A stretch of DNA of 44,412 nucleotides, taken from CAZXVW01 sp964644025. GTDB lineage: Bacteria > Acidobacteriota > Terriglobia > Bryobacterales > Bryobacteraceae. The notes below the pieces were generated by a model. That model worked only from the letters and a program-made list of their open reading frames with translations. It did no database searches and had not been told where the DNA came from. Position 1 is the stretch's first letter, and each line of letters begins with the position of its first letter. Location of the stretch: the NCBI GenBank assembly GCA_964644025.1, contig CAZXVW010000008.1, positions 1 through 44,412 of the forward strand, given 5' to 3'. The translations under genes and the position numbers were made by a program. Positions 1 through 7,363 of this stretch are shown in pieces.

Positions 1-1
1 T

Positions 2-172
2 AGAAGCTTCTCCCGAACGGCGGGGAGTTCCGTATTGGAGATCTTCGCGGCAGATGGAGAAGCCGCCATTGCGGCCGCCCTGGATCCGGATGCTGACTGC
101 GAGGCGCTGGGACTGTTCGCCTCGGGGGGAACGGTGAACTTGAGAAGAGAAGAATGGATGTCTGGCGATTGA
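2..172 (+). CDS. C-terminal end of a GH32-like glycosidase (partial)
   Basis: An open frame enters from the left edge and stops at 170-172, giving about 56 C-terminal residues. The tail contains SSVLEIFAADGEA followed by an ALGLFASGGTVNL stretch. This resembles the end of the beta-sandwich domain of GH32 fructan/sucrose hydrolases, where a D-R-S-x-E-V-F-x-x-D-G signature is followed by a short strand ending in a GG turn. The catalytic domain lies outside the window, so substrate cannot be judged. The next gene starts 72 bases downstream and is also a glycosidase-like exported protein, which fits a carbohydrate-degradation cluster. The assignment rests on a short piece and could be another beta-sandwich protein. 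Confidence 0.5.
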   Translation, partial: RSFSRTAGSSVLEIFAADGEAAIAAALDPDADCEALGLFASGGTVNLRREEWMSGD

Positions 173-244
173 GAATCTAAACCGATGTGCCCAGGCGGAG
201 TCTCTCCGGCCCGGCCGGAAACACAGAGGTATATACAATAAGCC

Positions 245-1822
245 ATGTGTGCAAAAAGAATCCTTCAATCTTCCATCGTGCTATTGTGTCTCTCCGCGGG
301 GCCGGCAACTGCTGAGGCGAATGAGCTGCATCCCAATAAAAAGCCCAAAACCATCGATCTGCGCACCGATGACGTGACCACCATCATGGGTTACCGGGCG
401 GAGCTGGCCGGCTCGCTGGCCCACGCGCCGATGCCGGGTCCGCAGCCGTACAAGGAAGCCATCGTTTACGGCTTCTCCGGACCCGAGGATGTCATGACTT
501 GGGCCGTGCGGGCCCCGGGGGCTGGCAACTATGTGGTTTCGTTGATCTACTCCGGGGATGACAAGATCCTGGCCGGCTGCGAGCTGGAGCTGCGGAGCGA
601 TACTCACGCGATCCGGATGACGCCGCTGACGCACACCTGGGAGGGGAAGCCGTATTTCATCCGGGCCTTCTTTCCGGAAGAGCTGCCGCTGGAGAAGGGG
701 ATCAACCGGGTCTCGCTACGCTTGAGCAAGACTCCGTCCGGTCTGGCGAAGGCGGCCGCCGCCGACCGTGAGCAGGCGAAAAAGAGGCTCCTGCGGACAC
801 GAGGCTTTGGCGTCTGGTCCATTGAGCTCGGGACCAGGGAGGCGCGCCGCCGCCGCCGGGAGCGGGCCAGGGAACTGCGCGCCGATGCCTCGTGGATGGT
901 GAAGGGAAAGTACGGGCTGTTCATCCACTGGTCCACCCATGCCTACTCGCTGTACGGGGACCAGCCCCGCTACCGCTGGCACGAGAAGTCAGTGAACCTG
1001 TTCGATGTCGAGGCCTTCGCGGATGCTGTGAAGCAGACGGGAGCGGCCTGGGTATGTTTTACGGCCACGCACGGGGAAATGTATTGGCCCGGGCCGAGTA
1101 AGACGCTGGACAGGATCCTGCCGGGGCGCACGACGAAGCGCGACCTGATCGGCGAACTGGCCGACGCCTTGAGAAGACGCGGCATCCGGCTGATGCTCTA
1201 CTACCATTGGTGTGTTCATTCGGCCCATAACGAGGCGTGGGCCAGAGCCGCAGGTGCTTGGGACGAGGACCCGCACCGCTGGTTCGACAACATGGCGGCG
1301 TTTTTCCGGGAGATCAGCCTCCGGTACGGAACGAGGATTGAGGGCTTCGGCTACATCGACGATTGCGGCTTCATCGTCTACCAGTACGATCCGCCGTGGG
1401 AAGGCTGGGCGCGGGCCATCAAGGCCGGCAATCGGAACGCGCTGGTGGGCTACAGTCCCAGTTGGGGGCCGAGCGTCAGTCCTTTCAACGAGCTGGAACT
1501 TACCGACGGGGGGCATTCGCTCCGGCCGCCTTCTCCGCCGGGCGTGTTCGGGCCGCGGAGCCAGCAGGGTGAGGTCACGCCGGCGCGGTGGTTCAATATC
1601 GACGGCTGGGTCAGCCGCGGGCCGCACAACGGGAAGATCGGTCCTGGTCCTTACCACGCAACGACGGAGTACGTCCGGTATTTCAAGCAGATGGCCGACG
1701 CCGGAGTTCCGGTTACGGTGAACATTCAAATTACCGCCGATGTGACGCGTGATCACCCGTTTTTCAACCCGGCCTCGTTCGCCGTGATGCGGGGGGTTCG
1801 CCGGGCGATTCGCGGCCGCTGA
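245..1822 (+). CDS. Exported GH29-like (alpha-L-fucosidase family) protein
   Basis: A 525-residue protein with an N-terminal signal peptide (hydrophobic stretch about residues 8-22, ending near GPATAEA). Residues 40-200 form an all-beta-looking N-terminal region. From about residue 215 a GH29-type barrel begins with KYGLFIHWSTHAYSLYGD, the family's entry motif, followed by a TATHGEMYWPG segment. The GYIDD segment near residue 375 sits where GH29 enzymes carry the catalytic nucleophile aspartate. The usual WFDG form is not kept, so activity on fucose is uncertain. It probably acts in the periplasm or outside the cell on plant- or algal-type glycans. It lies 75 bases before another GH29-like gene, so the two are likely co-transcribed. 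Family membership is fairly sure; substrate is not. Confidence 0.75.
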   Translation: MCAKRILQSSIVLLCLSAGPATAEANELHPNKKPKTIDLRTDDVTTIMGYRAELAGSLAHAPMPGPQPYKEAIVYGFSGPEDVMTWAVRAPGAGNYVVSLIYSGDDKILAGCELELRSDTHAIRMTPLTHTWEGKPYFIRAFFPEELPLEKGINRVSLRLSKTPSGLAKAAAADREQAKKRLLRTRGFGVWSIELGTREARRRRRERARELRADASWMVKGKYGLFIHWSTHAYSLYGDQPRYRWHEKSVNLFDVEAFADAVKQTGAAWVCFTATHGEMYWPGPSKTLDRILPGRTTKRDLIGELADALRRRGIRLMLYYHWCVHSAHNEAWARAAGAWDEDPHRWFDNMAAFFREISLRYGTRIEGFGYIDDCGFIVYQYDPPWEGWARAIKAGNRNALVGYSPSWGPSVSPFNELELTDGGHSLRPPSPPGVFGPRSQQGEVTPARWFNIDGWVSRGPHNGKIGPGPYHATTEYVRYFKQMADAGVPVTVNIQITADVTRDHPFFNPASFAVMRGVRRAIRGR

Positions 1823-1897
1823 CGGGCAAGAGCTGCGGCGGCACGCCGGCCGGTGCCGCGGCCGGAACGGAGAACCCGGCTGGAGGAGACAGAAACG

Positions 1898-3106
1898 ATG
1901 AAAAAGCGAAGCAGACGCGCATTCCTGCAAACAACGATCGCGGCCGGCGCCGGGCTGGGGATGACGGCCGCCTCGGGCGCGCCGCGCCCCGGCAGCGGCC
2001 AGCCGCCGCCGTACCTGCGAAGTTTCAGCGACCTATACCGGCGGGACCCCCACCAGGCGGCGCTGGAATGGTTCAAGAACGCCAGGTTCGGCATGATGAT
2101 CTGTTACGGGCTGTACAGCTTGCGAGGGCGGGGGGAATGGACGCTCCTCCGGGACAACGTCCCGCTGGCTGAGTATGAAAAGCTGAAGCATCGCTTCACG
2201 GCGGAGAAGTTCGACCCGGATCTTGTGACGGACCTGGCCAGGGAAGCCGGGATGAGCTACATCAACCTGGTGGCCCATCATCACGACAGCTTCTCGCTGT
2301 TTGAAACCCGTCAGAACGATTGGCACAGCATGGCCAGCCCGGCGAAACGGGATTTTGTGGCGGATTTGGCCGGGCAGTGCAACCGCAAGGGGTTGGGCTT
2401 CTTCGTTTACTACTCCTACGCTCTGGACTGGTGGCATCCTTATTTTTACTCGCGCCAGTACTGGGAGTACGCCCGACCGGCTTACCCGCGGCCGGAACCG
2501 CGGTACAACTTCAAGAAAGATGAGGACTTCGAGCACTTCATTGCTTACGTCCACGCCCAGTTGCGCGAGGTGCTCAGCCACTACGGGCTGCTGGCCGGTA
2601 TCTGGTTCGACCCGATCATGGGTTACTATCAGCGCCCGGGACTGTTCCCGATTCACGAGACCTACGGCATGGTTCGCCGGTTGCAGCCGCAGACGCTAAT
2701 CAGTTTCAAGGAGGGGGCCACCGGCACCGAGGACTTCGGTTGTCCGGAGCACGATATGAACCGGGTGAAAAAGATCGTGGCCCGTTTGGAGAAGTCGAGT
2801 CCGGAGGGAGCCGCAATCTGCCGGCGCGCCTGGGCGAGCAACCAGCACAAGCACAACGAGCTGTGTACGATTCTCCAGCCCAGCGGCTACGGTTACGTGG
2901 CAGCCCATGACGGCAAGCATCGCGGGCCGGATTTCGTGATGGCGGAGCTGGCGAAGGCCGCCGCGGGCGGCTATAACATCCTTCTGAATATCGGTCCGCG
3001 ACCCGATGGGTCCGTTCCGGAGGAGGACGTGCGCACGCTGCGGGAGGTCGGCCGGCGGATCCGGGCGGACGGCTGGCCGGAGGCTGAGACTGCTCGGGAG
3101 GGGTGA
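1898..3106 (+). CDS. Tat-exported GH29-like alpha-L-fucosidase
   Basis: The start at 1898 is preferred over the upstream in-frame start at 1853, because it gives a clean twin-arginine signal (MKKRSRRAFLQTTIAAGAG) and has GGAGG about 11 bases upstream. The 402-residue protein then shows the GH29 barrel: WFKNARFGMMICYGLYSL, a LVAHHHDSFSLFET segment corresponding to the family's conserved histidine-rich loop, and GIWFDPIMGYY, where the WFD aspartate is the likely nucleophile. The C-terminal NILLNIGPRPDGSVP is a strong GH29 signature (GNLLLNIGP-type). Tat export suggests folding before transport. It forms a pair with the gene at 245 and ends the carbohydrate section before the sulfur locus. Alternative: a general glycan hydrolase of the family not specific for fucose. 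Confidence 0.82.
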   Translation: MKKRSRRAFLQTTIAAGAGLGMTAASGAPRPGSGQPPPYLRSFSDLYRRDPHQAALEWFKNARFGMMICYGLYSLRGRGEWTLLRDNVPLAEYEKLKHRFTAEKFDPDLVTDLAREAGMSYINLVAHHHDSFSLFETRQNDWHSMASPAKRDFVADLAGQCNRKGLGFFVYYSYALDWWHPYFYSRQYWEYARPAYPRPEPRYNFKKDEDFEHFIAYVHAQLREVLSHYGLLAGIWFDPIMGYYQRPGLFPIHETYGMVRRLQPQTLISFKEGATGTEDFGCPEHDMNRVKKIVARLEKSSPEGAAICRRAWASNQHKHNELCTILQPSGYGYVAAHDGKHRGPDFVMAELAKAAAGGYNILLNIGPRPDGSVPEEDVRTLREVGRRIRADGWPEAETAREG

Positions 3107-3725
3107 AGCGGATGGCGCGGCAGGCTCCGCGCCCGGAATGGGGGACAGGACGAAGTTTTTTGTCGCCCCCTCCGCCGTGGCTGCATCCTCACTGTCAAGA
3201 CGAACAAAATCGAAGCATTGGGGCATACGCCCCGGTTGGCGTTCGCGACGATGCCCGGAGAGGGATCGCCGGGGGCTGACGAATGCGCAGGTGGGGCATT
3301 GTGCGCAATCCATAACACCCAACTCAAGCTATCGGCACAACCGCGATCTCGTTAACCTGTTGAAGATTCTACGCGTCGCCTTCTGGAAGCCGGCGTGCAG
3401 GTAGTTGCTGGAGAACTTTCATCAACCGGCCGTGGGGGGTTGCACCGGCCGCTGGAGGTGTTCCCCGTGGGCGATGGGGAAGTTCTCGATGCCGGTGGAA
3501 ATCTTCAGCAGTTGAGGGAGCCACCGGGCCTGTGAGCATGGATCGAGCTTGCCGGGCGCCGAAGGCGGCGGCCGGCGAGTCCGCATCCGGGGTGAGAACA
3601 TCGGCCGATGTGTTCCACAAAAGTAATGCACACTTCGGTGAACAATAGTGGTTCGGTTTGCGTTGAAAGGCGCGACTATCGGACAATAGGACCTGTTTCT
3701 ATATACGCGAAACCGAAGAGACAGG
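3107..3725. other. Long non-coding interval upstream of aprB
   Basis: About 620 bases with no convincing gene: possible frames are short, lack ribosome sites and show no recognisable family. Just after the GH29 stop is a 7-bp perfect stem (3114-3120 with 3127-3133), which could end that transcript although no T-run follows directly. A second imperfect stem joins GGGGGACA at 3140-3147 with 3161-3170. Near the right end the composition turns AT-richer (about 3600-3712), with TTGAAA at 3663-3668 and AT-rich hexamers around 3684 and 3699. The aprB promoter probably lies there, but spacing to any -10 is not ideal and I cannot assign it firmly. Confidence 0.5.
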
Positions 3726-3757
3726 GGGCGGCCCGTTCGCCGGGCTGCTCTTGTTTT
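3726..3757 (+). promoter_or_regulatory. Terminator-like hairpin in the aprB leader (possible attenuator)
   Basis: Bases 3726-3735 pair with 3741-3750 (10 bp including two G-T pairs) around a TTCGC loop and are followed by TTGTTTTC. That is the form of an intrinsic terminator, placed only about 20 bases before the aprB start and ending just before its AGGAAGG ribosome site (from about 3762). It may stop transcripts from upstream, protect the 5' end, or act as an attenuator. No competing antiterminator stem was identified. Confidence 0.5.
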
Positions 3758-3776
3758 CAAGCAGGAAGGTAACCGA

Positions 3777-4217
3777 ATGCCAAGCTACGTCAATGCTGAG
3801 AAATGCGACGGGTGCAAAGCGCTGGACAAGACCGCGTGCCAGTACATTTGCCCCAATGATCTCATGGTCCTGGACAAGGAGAAGATGAAGGCTTACAACC
3901 GGGACGTCTCCATGTGCTGGGAGTGCTATAACTGCGTTAAGATCTGCCCCACCCAGGCGATCGAGGTGCGCGGCTATGCCGACTTCGTTCCGATGGGCGC
4001 GACGGTCACTCCCATGCGTTCCACGGACTCGATTATGTGGACTGTCAAGTTCCGCAACGGCAACCTGAAACGCTTCAAGTTCCCGATCCGCACGACTCCG
4101 GAAGGATCCGCTGTTCCGGACGGCGGCTTCGAAACCGCGGCTGACCTCAACAGCCATGTGCTGTTCACCGAGCCTGCCTCGACGGGCATGAGCGAAGTGT
4201 TCACGCTCAAGAAGTAG
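3777..4217 (+). CDS. aprB: Adenylylsulfate (APS) reductase beta subunit
   Basis: AprB is the iron-sulfur electron-transfer subunit of cytoplasmic dissimilatory APS reductase. It passes electrons to the FAD of AprA for APS reduction to sulfite and AMP (reversible). The 146-residue protein has eight cysteines for two [4Fe-4S] clusters: C10, C13, C21, C25 and C47, C50, C53, C57. The insertion between C13 and C21 (KALDKTA) is typical of AprB and differs from plain ferredoxins. The second half (about residues 70-146) is the beta-rich section plus C-terminal tail that wraps around AprA. An AGGAAGG ribosome site precedes the ATG. aprA follows after 15 bases in the conserved aprBA order. Length and motifs match the family fully. 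Confidence 0.97.
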   Translation: MPSYVNAEKCDGCKALDKTACQYICPNDLMVLDKEKMKAYNRDVSMCWECYNCVKICPTQAIEVRGYADFVPMGATVTPMRSTDSIMWTVKFRNGNLKRFKFPIRTTPEGSAVPDGGFETAADLNSHVLFTEPASTGMSEVFTLKK

Positions 4218-4232
4218 GGAAGGAGGATTCCG

Positions 4233-6131
4233 ATGGCACAATTTGAAGATGTTGTAGTCGAAACTGATCTGCTGATCCTCGGTGGCGGCATGGCCGCTTG
4301 TGGCGCGGCCGTGGAGGCTGCTTACTGGGCCAAACAGAACGGCCTGAAAGTGACCCTGGTGGACAAGGCGGCGGTGGACCGCTCCGGCGCGGTCGCCATG
4401 GGGCTGTCGGCCATCAACCAGTACGTCGGTCTGAAGGACGGCGCCAATACCCTGAAGGATTATGTGGACTACGTCCGCAACGACCTGATGGGTATCACCC
4501 GTGAAGACCTGGTGGCTTCGATTGCCCGGCACGTGGATTCGACCGTCCACCTGTTCGAGAAGTGGGGCCTGCCGATCTGGAAGGACGAGAACGGTGCCTA
4601 CGTCCACGAGGGCCGCTGGCAGCTCATGATCAACGGTGAGTCTTACAAGGTCGTCGTGGCCGAGGCGGCCAAGAACGCCCTGCTGCAAGACGGCGTGGGC
4701 GAGATCTACGAGCGCGTGTTCATCGTCGGACCGCTGATGGACGGCGACCGGTGCGCCGGCGCGGTCGGTTTCTCGGTCCGCGAGAACAAGTTCTATGTCT
4801 TTAAAGCGAAGGCCACGCTGGTGGCCATGGGCGGCGCCGTGCACGTGTTCAAGCCCCGAAGCTCCGGCGAAGGGATGGGCCGCGCTTGGTATCCGCCGTG
4901 GAACTCCGGTTCTTCGGCCTACTTCACCATCCAGGCCGGTGCGGAGATGACCTGCCAGGAGGTCCGCTTCATTCCGGTGCGCTTCAAGGATGCTTACGGT
5001 CCGGTGGGCGCCTGGTTCCTGCTGTTCAAGAGCCGGGCGACGAACGCCGAGGGCGGCAACTACATGATCGAACGCCGTCCGGAGCTGGAGAAGTGGGGTC
5101 CGTACGGGCGCGTGAAGCCGGTCCCGGCGAACCTGCGCAACTGGCTCGGGATGCTCGACATCATGGAAGGCAAGGGTCCGATCTACATGCGGACCGAGGA
5201 AGCGATCGCCAAGATCGCCGAAGCCTACAAGGATGACCCGAAGGCTTACAAGCGGAAGATGAGAGAGCTCGAGAGCGAGGCTTGGGAGGACTTCCTCGAC
5301 ATGACGATCTCCCAGGCTCTGCTGTGGGCCGCCACCAACGTGCAGCCTGAACAGAAAAGCTCCGAGATCGCCGCCGCTGAGCCTTACTTCATCGGCTCGC
5401 ACTCGGGTGCTTCTGGCGCCTGGGTCAGCGGTCCGGAGGATCTGCAGACCGAGGAGACCAAGAACGAGTACTTCTGGGGCTACGCTCACATGGCTACTGT
5501 CAAGGGCCTGTTCTGCGCCGGTGATGCTTCCGGGGCGTCCTCGCACAAGTTCTCTTCCGGTTCCTGCACCGAAGGACGTATTGCCGCCAAGGCGGCCGTG
5601 AAGTTCATCGTCGAGAACAACACCATGCCCCAGGTCGACGACGGCGCCGTGGCGGCGCTGAAGGCCGAGATCCTGAAGCCGCTCGACACCTTCGAGAAGA
5701 ACAAGAACCTGACCACGGACCCGGATGTCAACCCGAACTACATCCGCCCGCGCATGTACATGTTCCGCCTCCAAAAGATCATGGACGAGTACGCCGCCGG
5801 TATCAGCGCACAGTTCTCTACCAATGAGTCTTCGCTGAACCGGGCACTCGAGCTGATCCAGTTCCTTAAGGAGGATAGCGAGAACCTGGCGGCGGAGAAC
5901 CTTCATGAGCTGATGCGGTGCTGGGAGAACATCCACCGGACCTGGCAGGCCGAGGCGCACGTGCGGACCATGTTGTTCCGGCAAGAGACCCGCTGGCCAG
6001 GTTATTACTTCCGCGCGGACAAGCCCACCATGGACGAAGAGAACTGGACTGTGTTCGCCAACTGCACTTACGATCCCAACACCAAGAGTTGGGAGATGAA
6101 GACCCGGCCGGTCTACCGCATTTTCAAGTAG
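4233..6131 (+). CDS. aprA: Adenylylsulfate (APS) reductase alpha subunit
   Basis: AprA is the FAD-containing catalytic subunit, interconverting APS and sulfite plus AMP, and partner of AprB. The 632-residue protein starts with the dinucleotide-binding fold (LLILGGGMAACGAAVEAA, about residues 13-30) of the fumarate reductase/succinate dehydrogenase superfamily. It continues with the AprA-typical DRSGAVAMGLSAINQY and the GCxxEGRIAAKAAVK-like FAD motif (SSGSCTEGRIAAKAAVKF, about residues 442-459). The C-terminal part with ETRWPGYYFRAD is characteristic of AprA. A strong GGAAGGAGG ribosome site precedes the ATG. Downstream, instead of qmoA directly, two small accessory genes intervene. Phylogenetic type (reductive or oxidative lineage) cannot be settled by eye. 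Confidence 0.97.
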   Translation: MAQFEDVVVETDLLILGGGMAACGAAVEAAYWAKQNGLKVTLVDKAAVDRSGAVAMGLSAINQYVGLKDGANTLKDYVDYVRNDLMGITREDLVASIARHVDSTVHLFEKWGLPIWKDENGAYVHEGRWQLMINGESYKVVVAEAAKNALLQDGVGEIYERVFIVGPLMDGDRCAGAVGFSVRENKFYVFKAKATLVAMGGAVHVFKPRSSGEGMGRAWYPPWNSGSSAYFTIQAGAEMTCQEVRFIPVRFKDAYGPVGAWFLLFKSRATNAEGGNYMIERRPELEKWGPYGRVKPVPANLRNWLGMLDIMEGKGPIYMRTEEAIAKIAEAYKDDPKAYKRKMRELESEAWEDFLDMTISQALLWAATNVQPEQKSSEIAAAEPYFIGSHSGASGAWVSGPEDLQTEETKNEYFWGYAHMATVKGLFCAGDASGASSHKFSSGSCTEGRIAAKAAVKFIVENNTMPQVDDGAVAALKAEILKPLDTFEKNKNLTTDPDVNPNYIRPRMYMFRLQKIMDEYAAGISAQFSTNESSLNRALELIQFLKEDSENLAAENLHELMRCWENIHRTWQAEAHVRTMLFRQETRWPGYYFRADKPTMDEENWTVFANCTYDPNTKSWEMKTRPVYRIFK

Positions 6132-6179
6132 CTCCCCGTTGAGCTCGACGGCGGCGGCCGAGGCTGGCAACCGATTACC

Positions 6180-6203
6180 GGGAGGTCCCTGCGGGGACCT
6201 CCC
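6180..6203 (+). promoter_or_regulatory. Strong hairpin between aprA and the zinc-ribbon gene
   Basis: Perfect 10-bp stem: GGGAGGTCCC (6180-6189) pairs with GGGACCTCCC (6194-6203) around a 4-base loop. No T-run follows, so it is not a classical intrinsic terminator. It lies 48 bases after the aprA stop and 19 bases before the next start. A likely role is to stabilise the 3' end of an abundant aprBA message or to serve as a processing site, giving higher expression of aprBA than of downstream genes. Confidence 0.55.
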
Positions 6204-6222
6204 ATCGAACAGAGGAGCTGGA

Positions 6223-6519
6223 ATGGACCGTAAGCCCGTTACGGTGTGCCCCCACTGCGGAATGAAACTGGTTCGCTGGGCAAATCCGGAGTTGGGCACC
6301 TGGAGCGGAGAGTTTCAACTCGTTTGCTTTAATGATGATTGCCCTTATTTCGTGCGCGGGTGGGCATGGATGAGTGAGCGGTTCGCGGTAAATGCCTCTT
6401 ACCGGTTCCGCTACGATCCGGAGACCGGCGAGACCGGCCCTTTGCCGGTCTGGTCCCGGCAGGCGTTGCGGGGCAGCATCCTTCCCGAGGAGAACAAGGA
6501 GCCTGCTAATGCCGGATGA
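6223..6519 (+). CDS. Small zinc-ribbon protein between aprA and qmoA
   Basis: The start at 6223 is chosen because GAGGAG lies about 6-11 bases before it and the residues encoded upstream have no family-like character. The 98-residue protein carries CPHCG (C9, C12) and CFNDDCPYFVRGW (C35, C40), a four-cysteine metal site similar to Ogr/Delta-type or other small zinc ribbons. The rest is polar and soluble, with no membrane segment. It overlaps the next gene by 11 bases, so the two are translationally coupled. I know of similar small proteins near apr/qmo genes in sulfate reducers but not of a tested function. It may help assembly, metal delivery or docking of AprAB with Qmo; that is inference from position only. 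Confidence 0.7.
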   Translation: MDRKPVTVCPHCGMKLVRWANPELGTWSGEFQLVCFNDDCPYFVRGWAWMSERFAVNASYRFRYDPETGETGPLPVWSRQALRGSILPEENKEPANAG

Positions 6520-7363
6520 GCCCCCGACCCAGGAGACGATCATCAAGGATTATCCGAGACTGAGCCAGGACGACAAGTTTACCTTCCGGTGCGGAAAGGA
6601 CCTGGATTGCTTTACTCGTTGCTGCCAGGATGTTTCCATTGTGCTGACGCCCTATGACGTACTTCGCATGAAGCGGGCGCTCGGCATCAGTTCGACGGAA
6701 TTCCTCGAAAAGTTCACCATTTCGCCGTTCACGAAGGAGCAAAAAATCCCGGCCGTCCTGTTGAAAATGGACCCGGAGACGAAGCGCTGTGTGTTCGTGA
6801 CCGAGAGTGGCTGCTCGATCTACGCCAGCCGCCCCTGGGCTTGCCGGATGTACCCGCTCGGGGTGGCCGAGCCGAAAAACCCCACGCCGGCTGATCGCCG
6901 CTTCCATTTCTTGCTGAAAGAGGACCTGTGTCATGGACACGGCCAGGGGCCCGAGATCACGGTCCGCGAGTGGATCCAGCAAGAGGGCATCGAGCAGTAC
7001 GACATGATGGGCGCTTCCTTCAAAGACCTCATGCTTGACGATTTCTGGGAGCGGGACGAGGAACTCACGCCGCAGCAGATGGATATGTACTTCATGGCTT
7101 GCTACGACCTGGACCGGTTCCGCCGCTTCGTCTTCGAGACGAAGTTCCTGGAAATGTTCGACGTGGACGAGGCCCGCGTGGAGGCGATCCGCTCCGACGA
7201 CGTCGAGCTGCTGGAATTTGCCATGCAGTGGCTCCGGTTCAGTCTCTTCAAGGAGAAGACACTCAGGATTAAACCCAGCGTCGCCGCGGCCTGGCGCAAG
7301 GCCGCCGGAGAGAAAGGCGGCGCCGCAGCGACGCACGAAAGGCTGGCAAACCCGAATGGCTGA
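6509..7363 (+). CDS. YkgJ-family cysteine-cluster protein
   Basis: The ATG at 6509, with AAGGAG just upstream, yields a 284-residue soluble protein. It shows the YkgJ/UPF0153 signature: C28, C34 and the pair C38-C39 (DCFTRCCQDVSIVLTPYDV), then CVFVTESGCSIYASRPWACRMYP, which matches the family pattern of spaced cysteines before R-P-x-x-C-R-x-x-P. Such proteins are thought to bind a metal or Fe-S cluster. Their biochemical role is mostly unknown. It overlaps the preceding zinc-ribbon gene by 11 bases and qmoA by 8, so it is made together with Qmo. The C-terminal half is acidic and helical. An assembly or maturation role for the Fe-S-rich Apr/Qmo proteins is plausible but unproven. Confidence 0.8.
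   Translation: MPDEPPTQETIIKDYPRLSQDDKFTFRCGKDLDCFTRCCQDVSIVLTPYDVLRMKRALGISSTEFLEKFTISPFTKEQKIPAVLLKMDPETKRCVFVTESGCSIYASRPWACRMYPLGVAEPKNPTPADRRFHFLLKEDLCHGHGQGPEITVREWIQQEGIEQYDMMGASFKDLMLDDFWERDEELTPQQMDMYFMACYDLDRFRRFVFETKFLEMFDVDEARVEAIRSDDVELLEFAMQWLRFSLFKEKTLRIKPSVAAAWRKAAGEKGGAAATHERLANPNG

Noticed and set aside
3140..3170. GGGGGACA...TGTCGCCCCC inverted repeat with an inner T-run after the GH29 gene
   Set aside because: It looked like a terminator or a transposon-associated palindrome, but the T-run is in the loop rather than after the stem, the stem is imperfect, and no second copy or transposase was seen.
3699..6299. An 866-codon open frame on the minus strand opposite aprB/aprA
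   Set aside because: It is antisense to two certain genes, has no family motif, and arises from GC-rich third positions on the coding strand.
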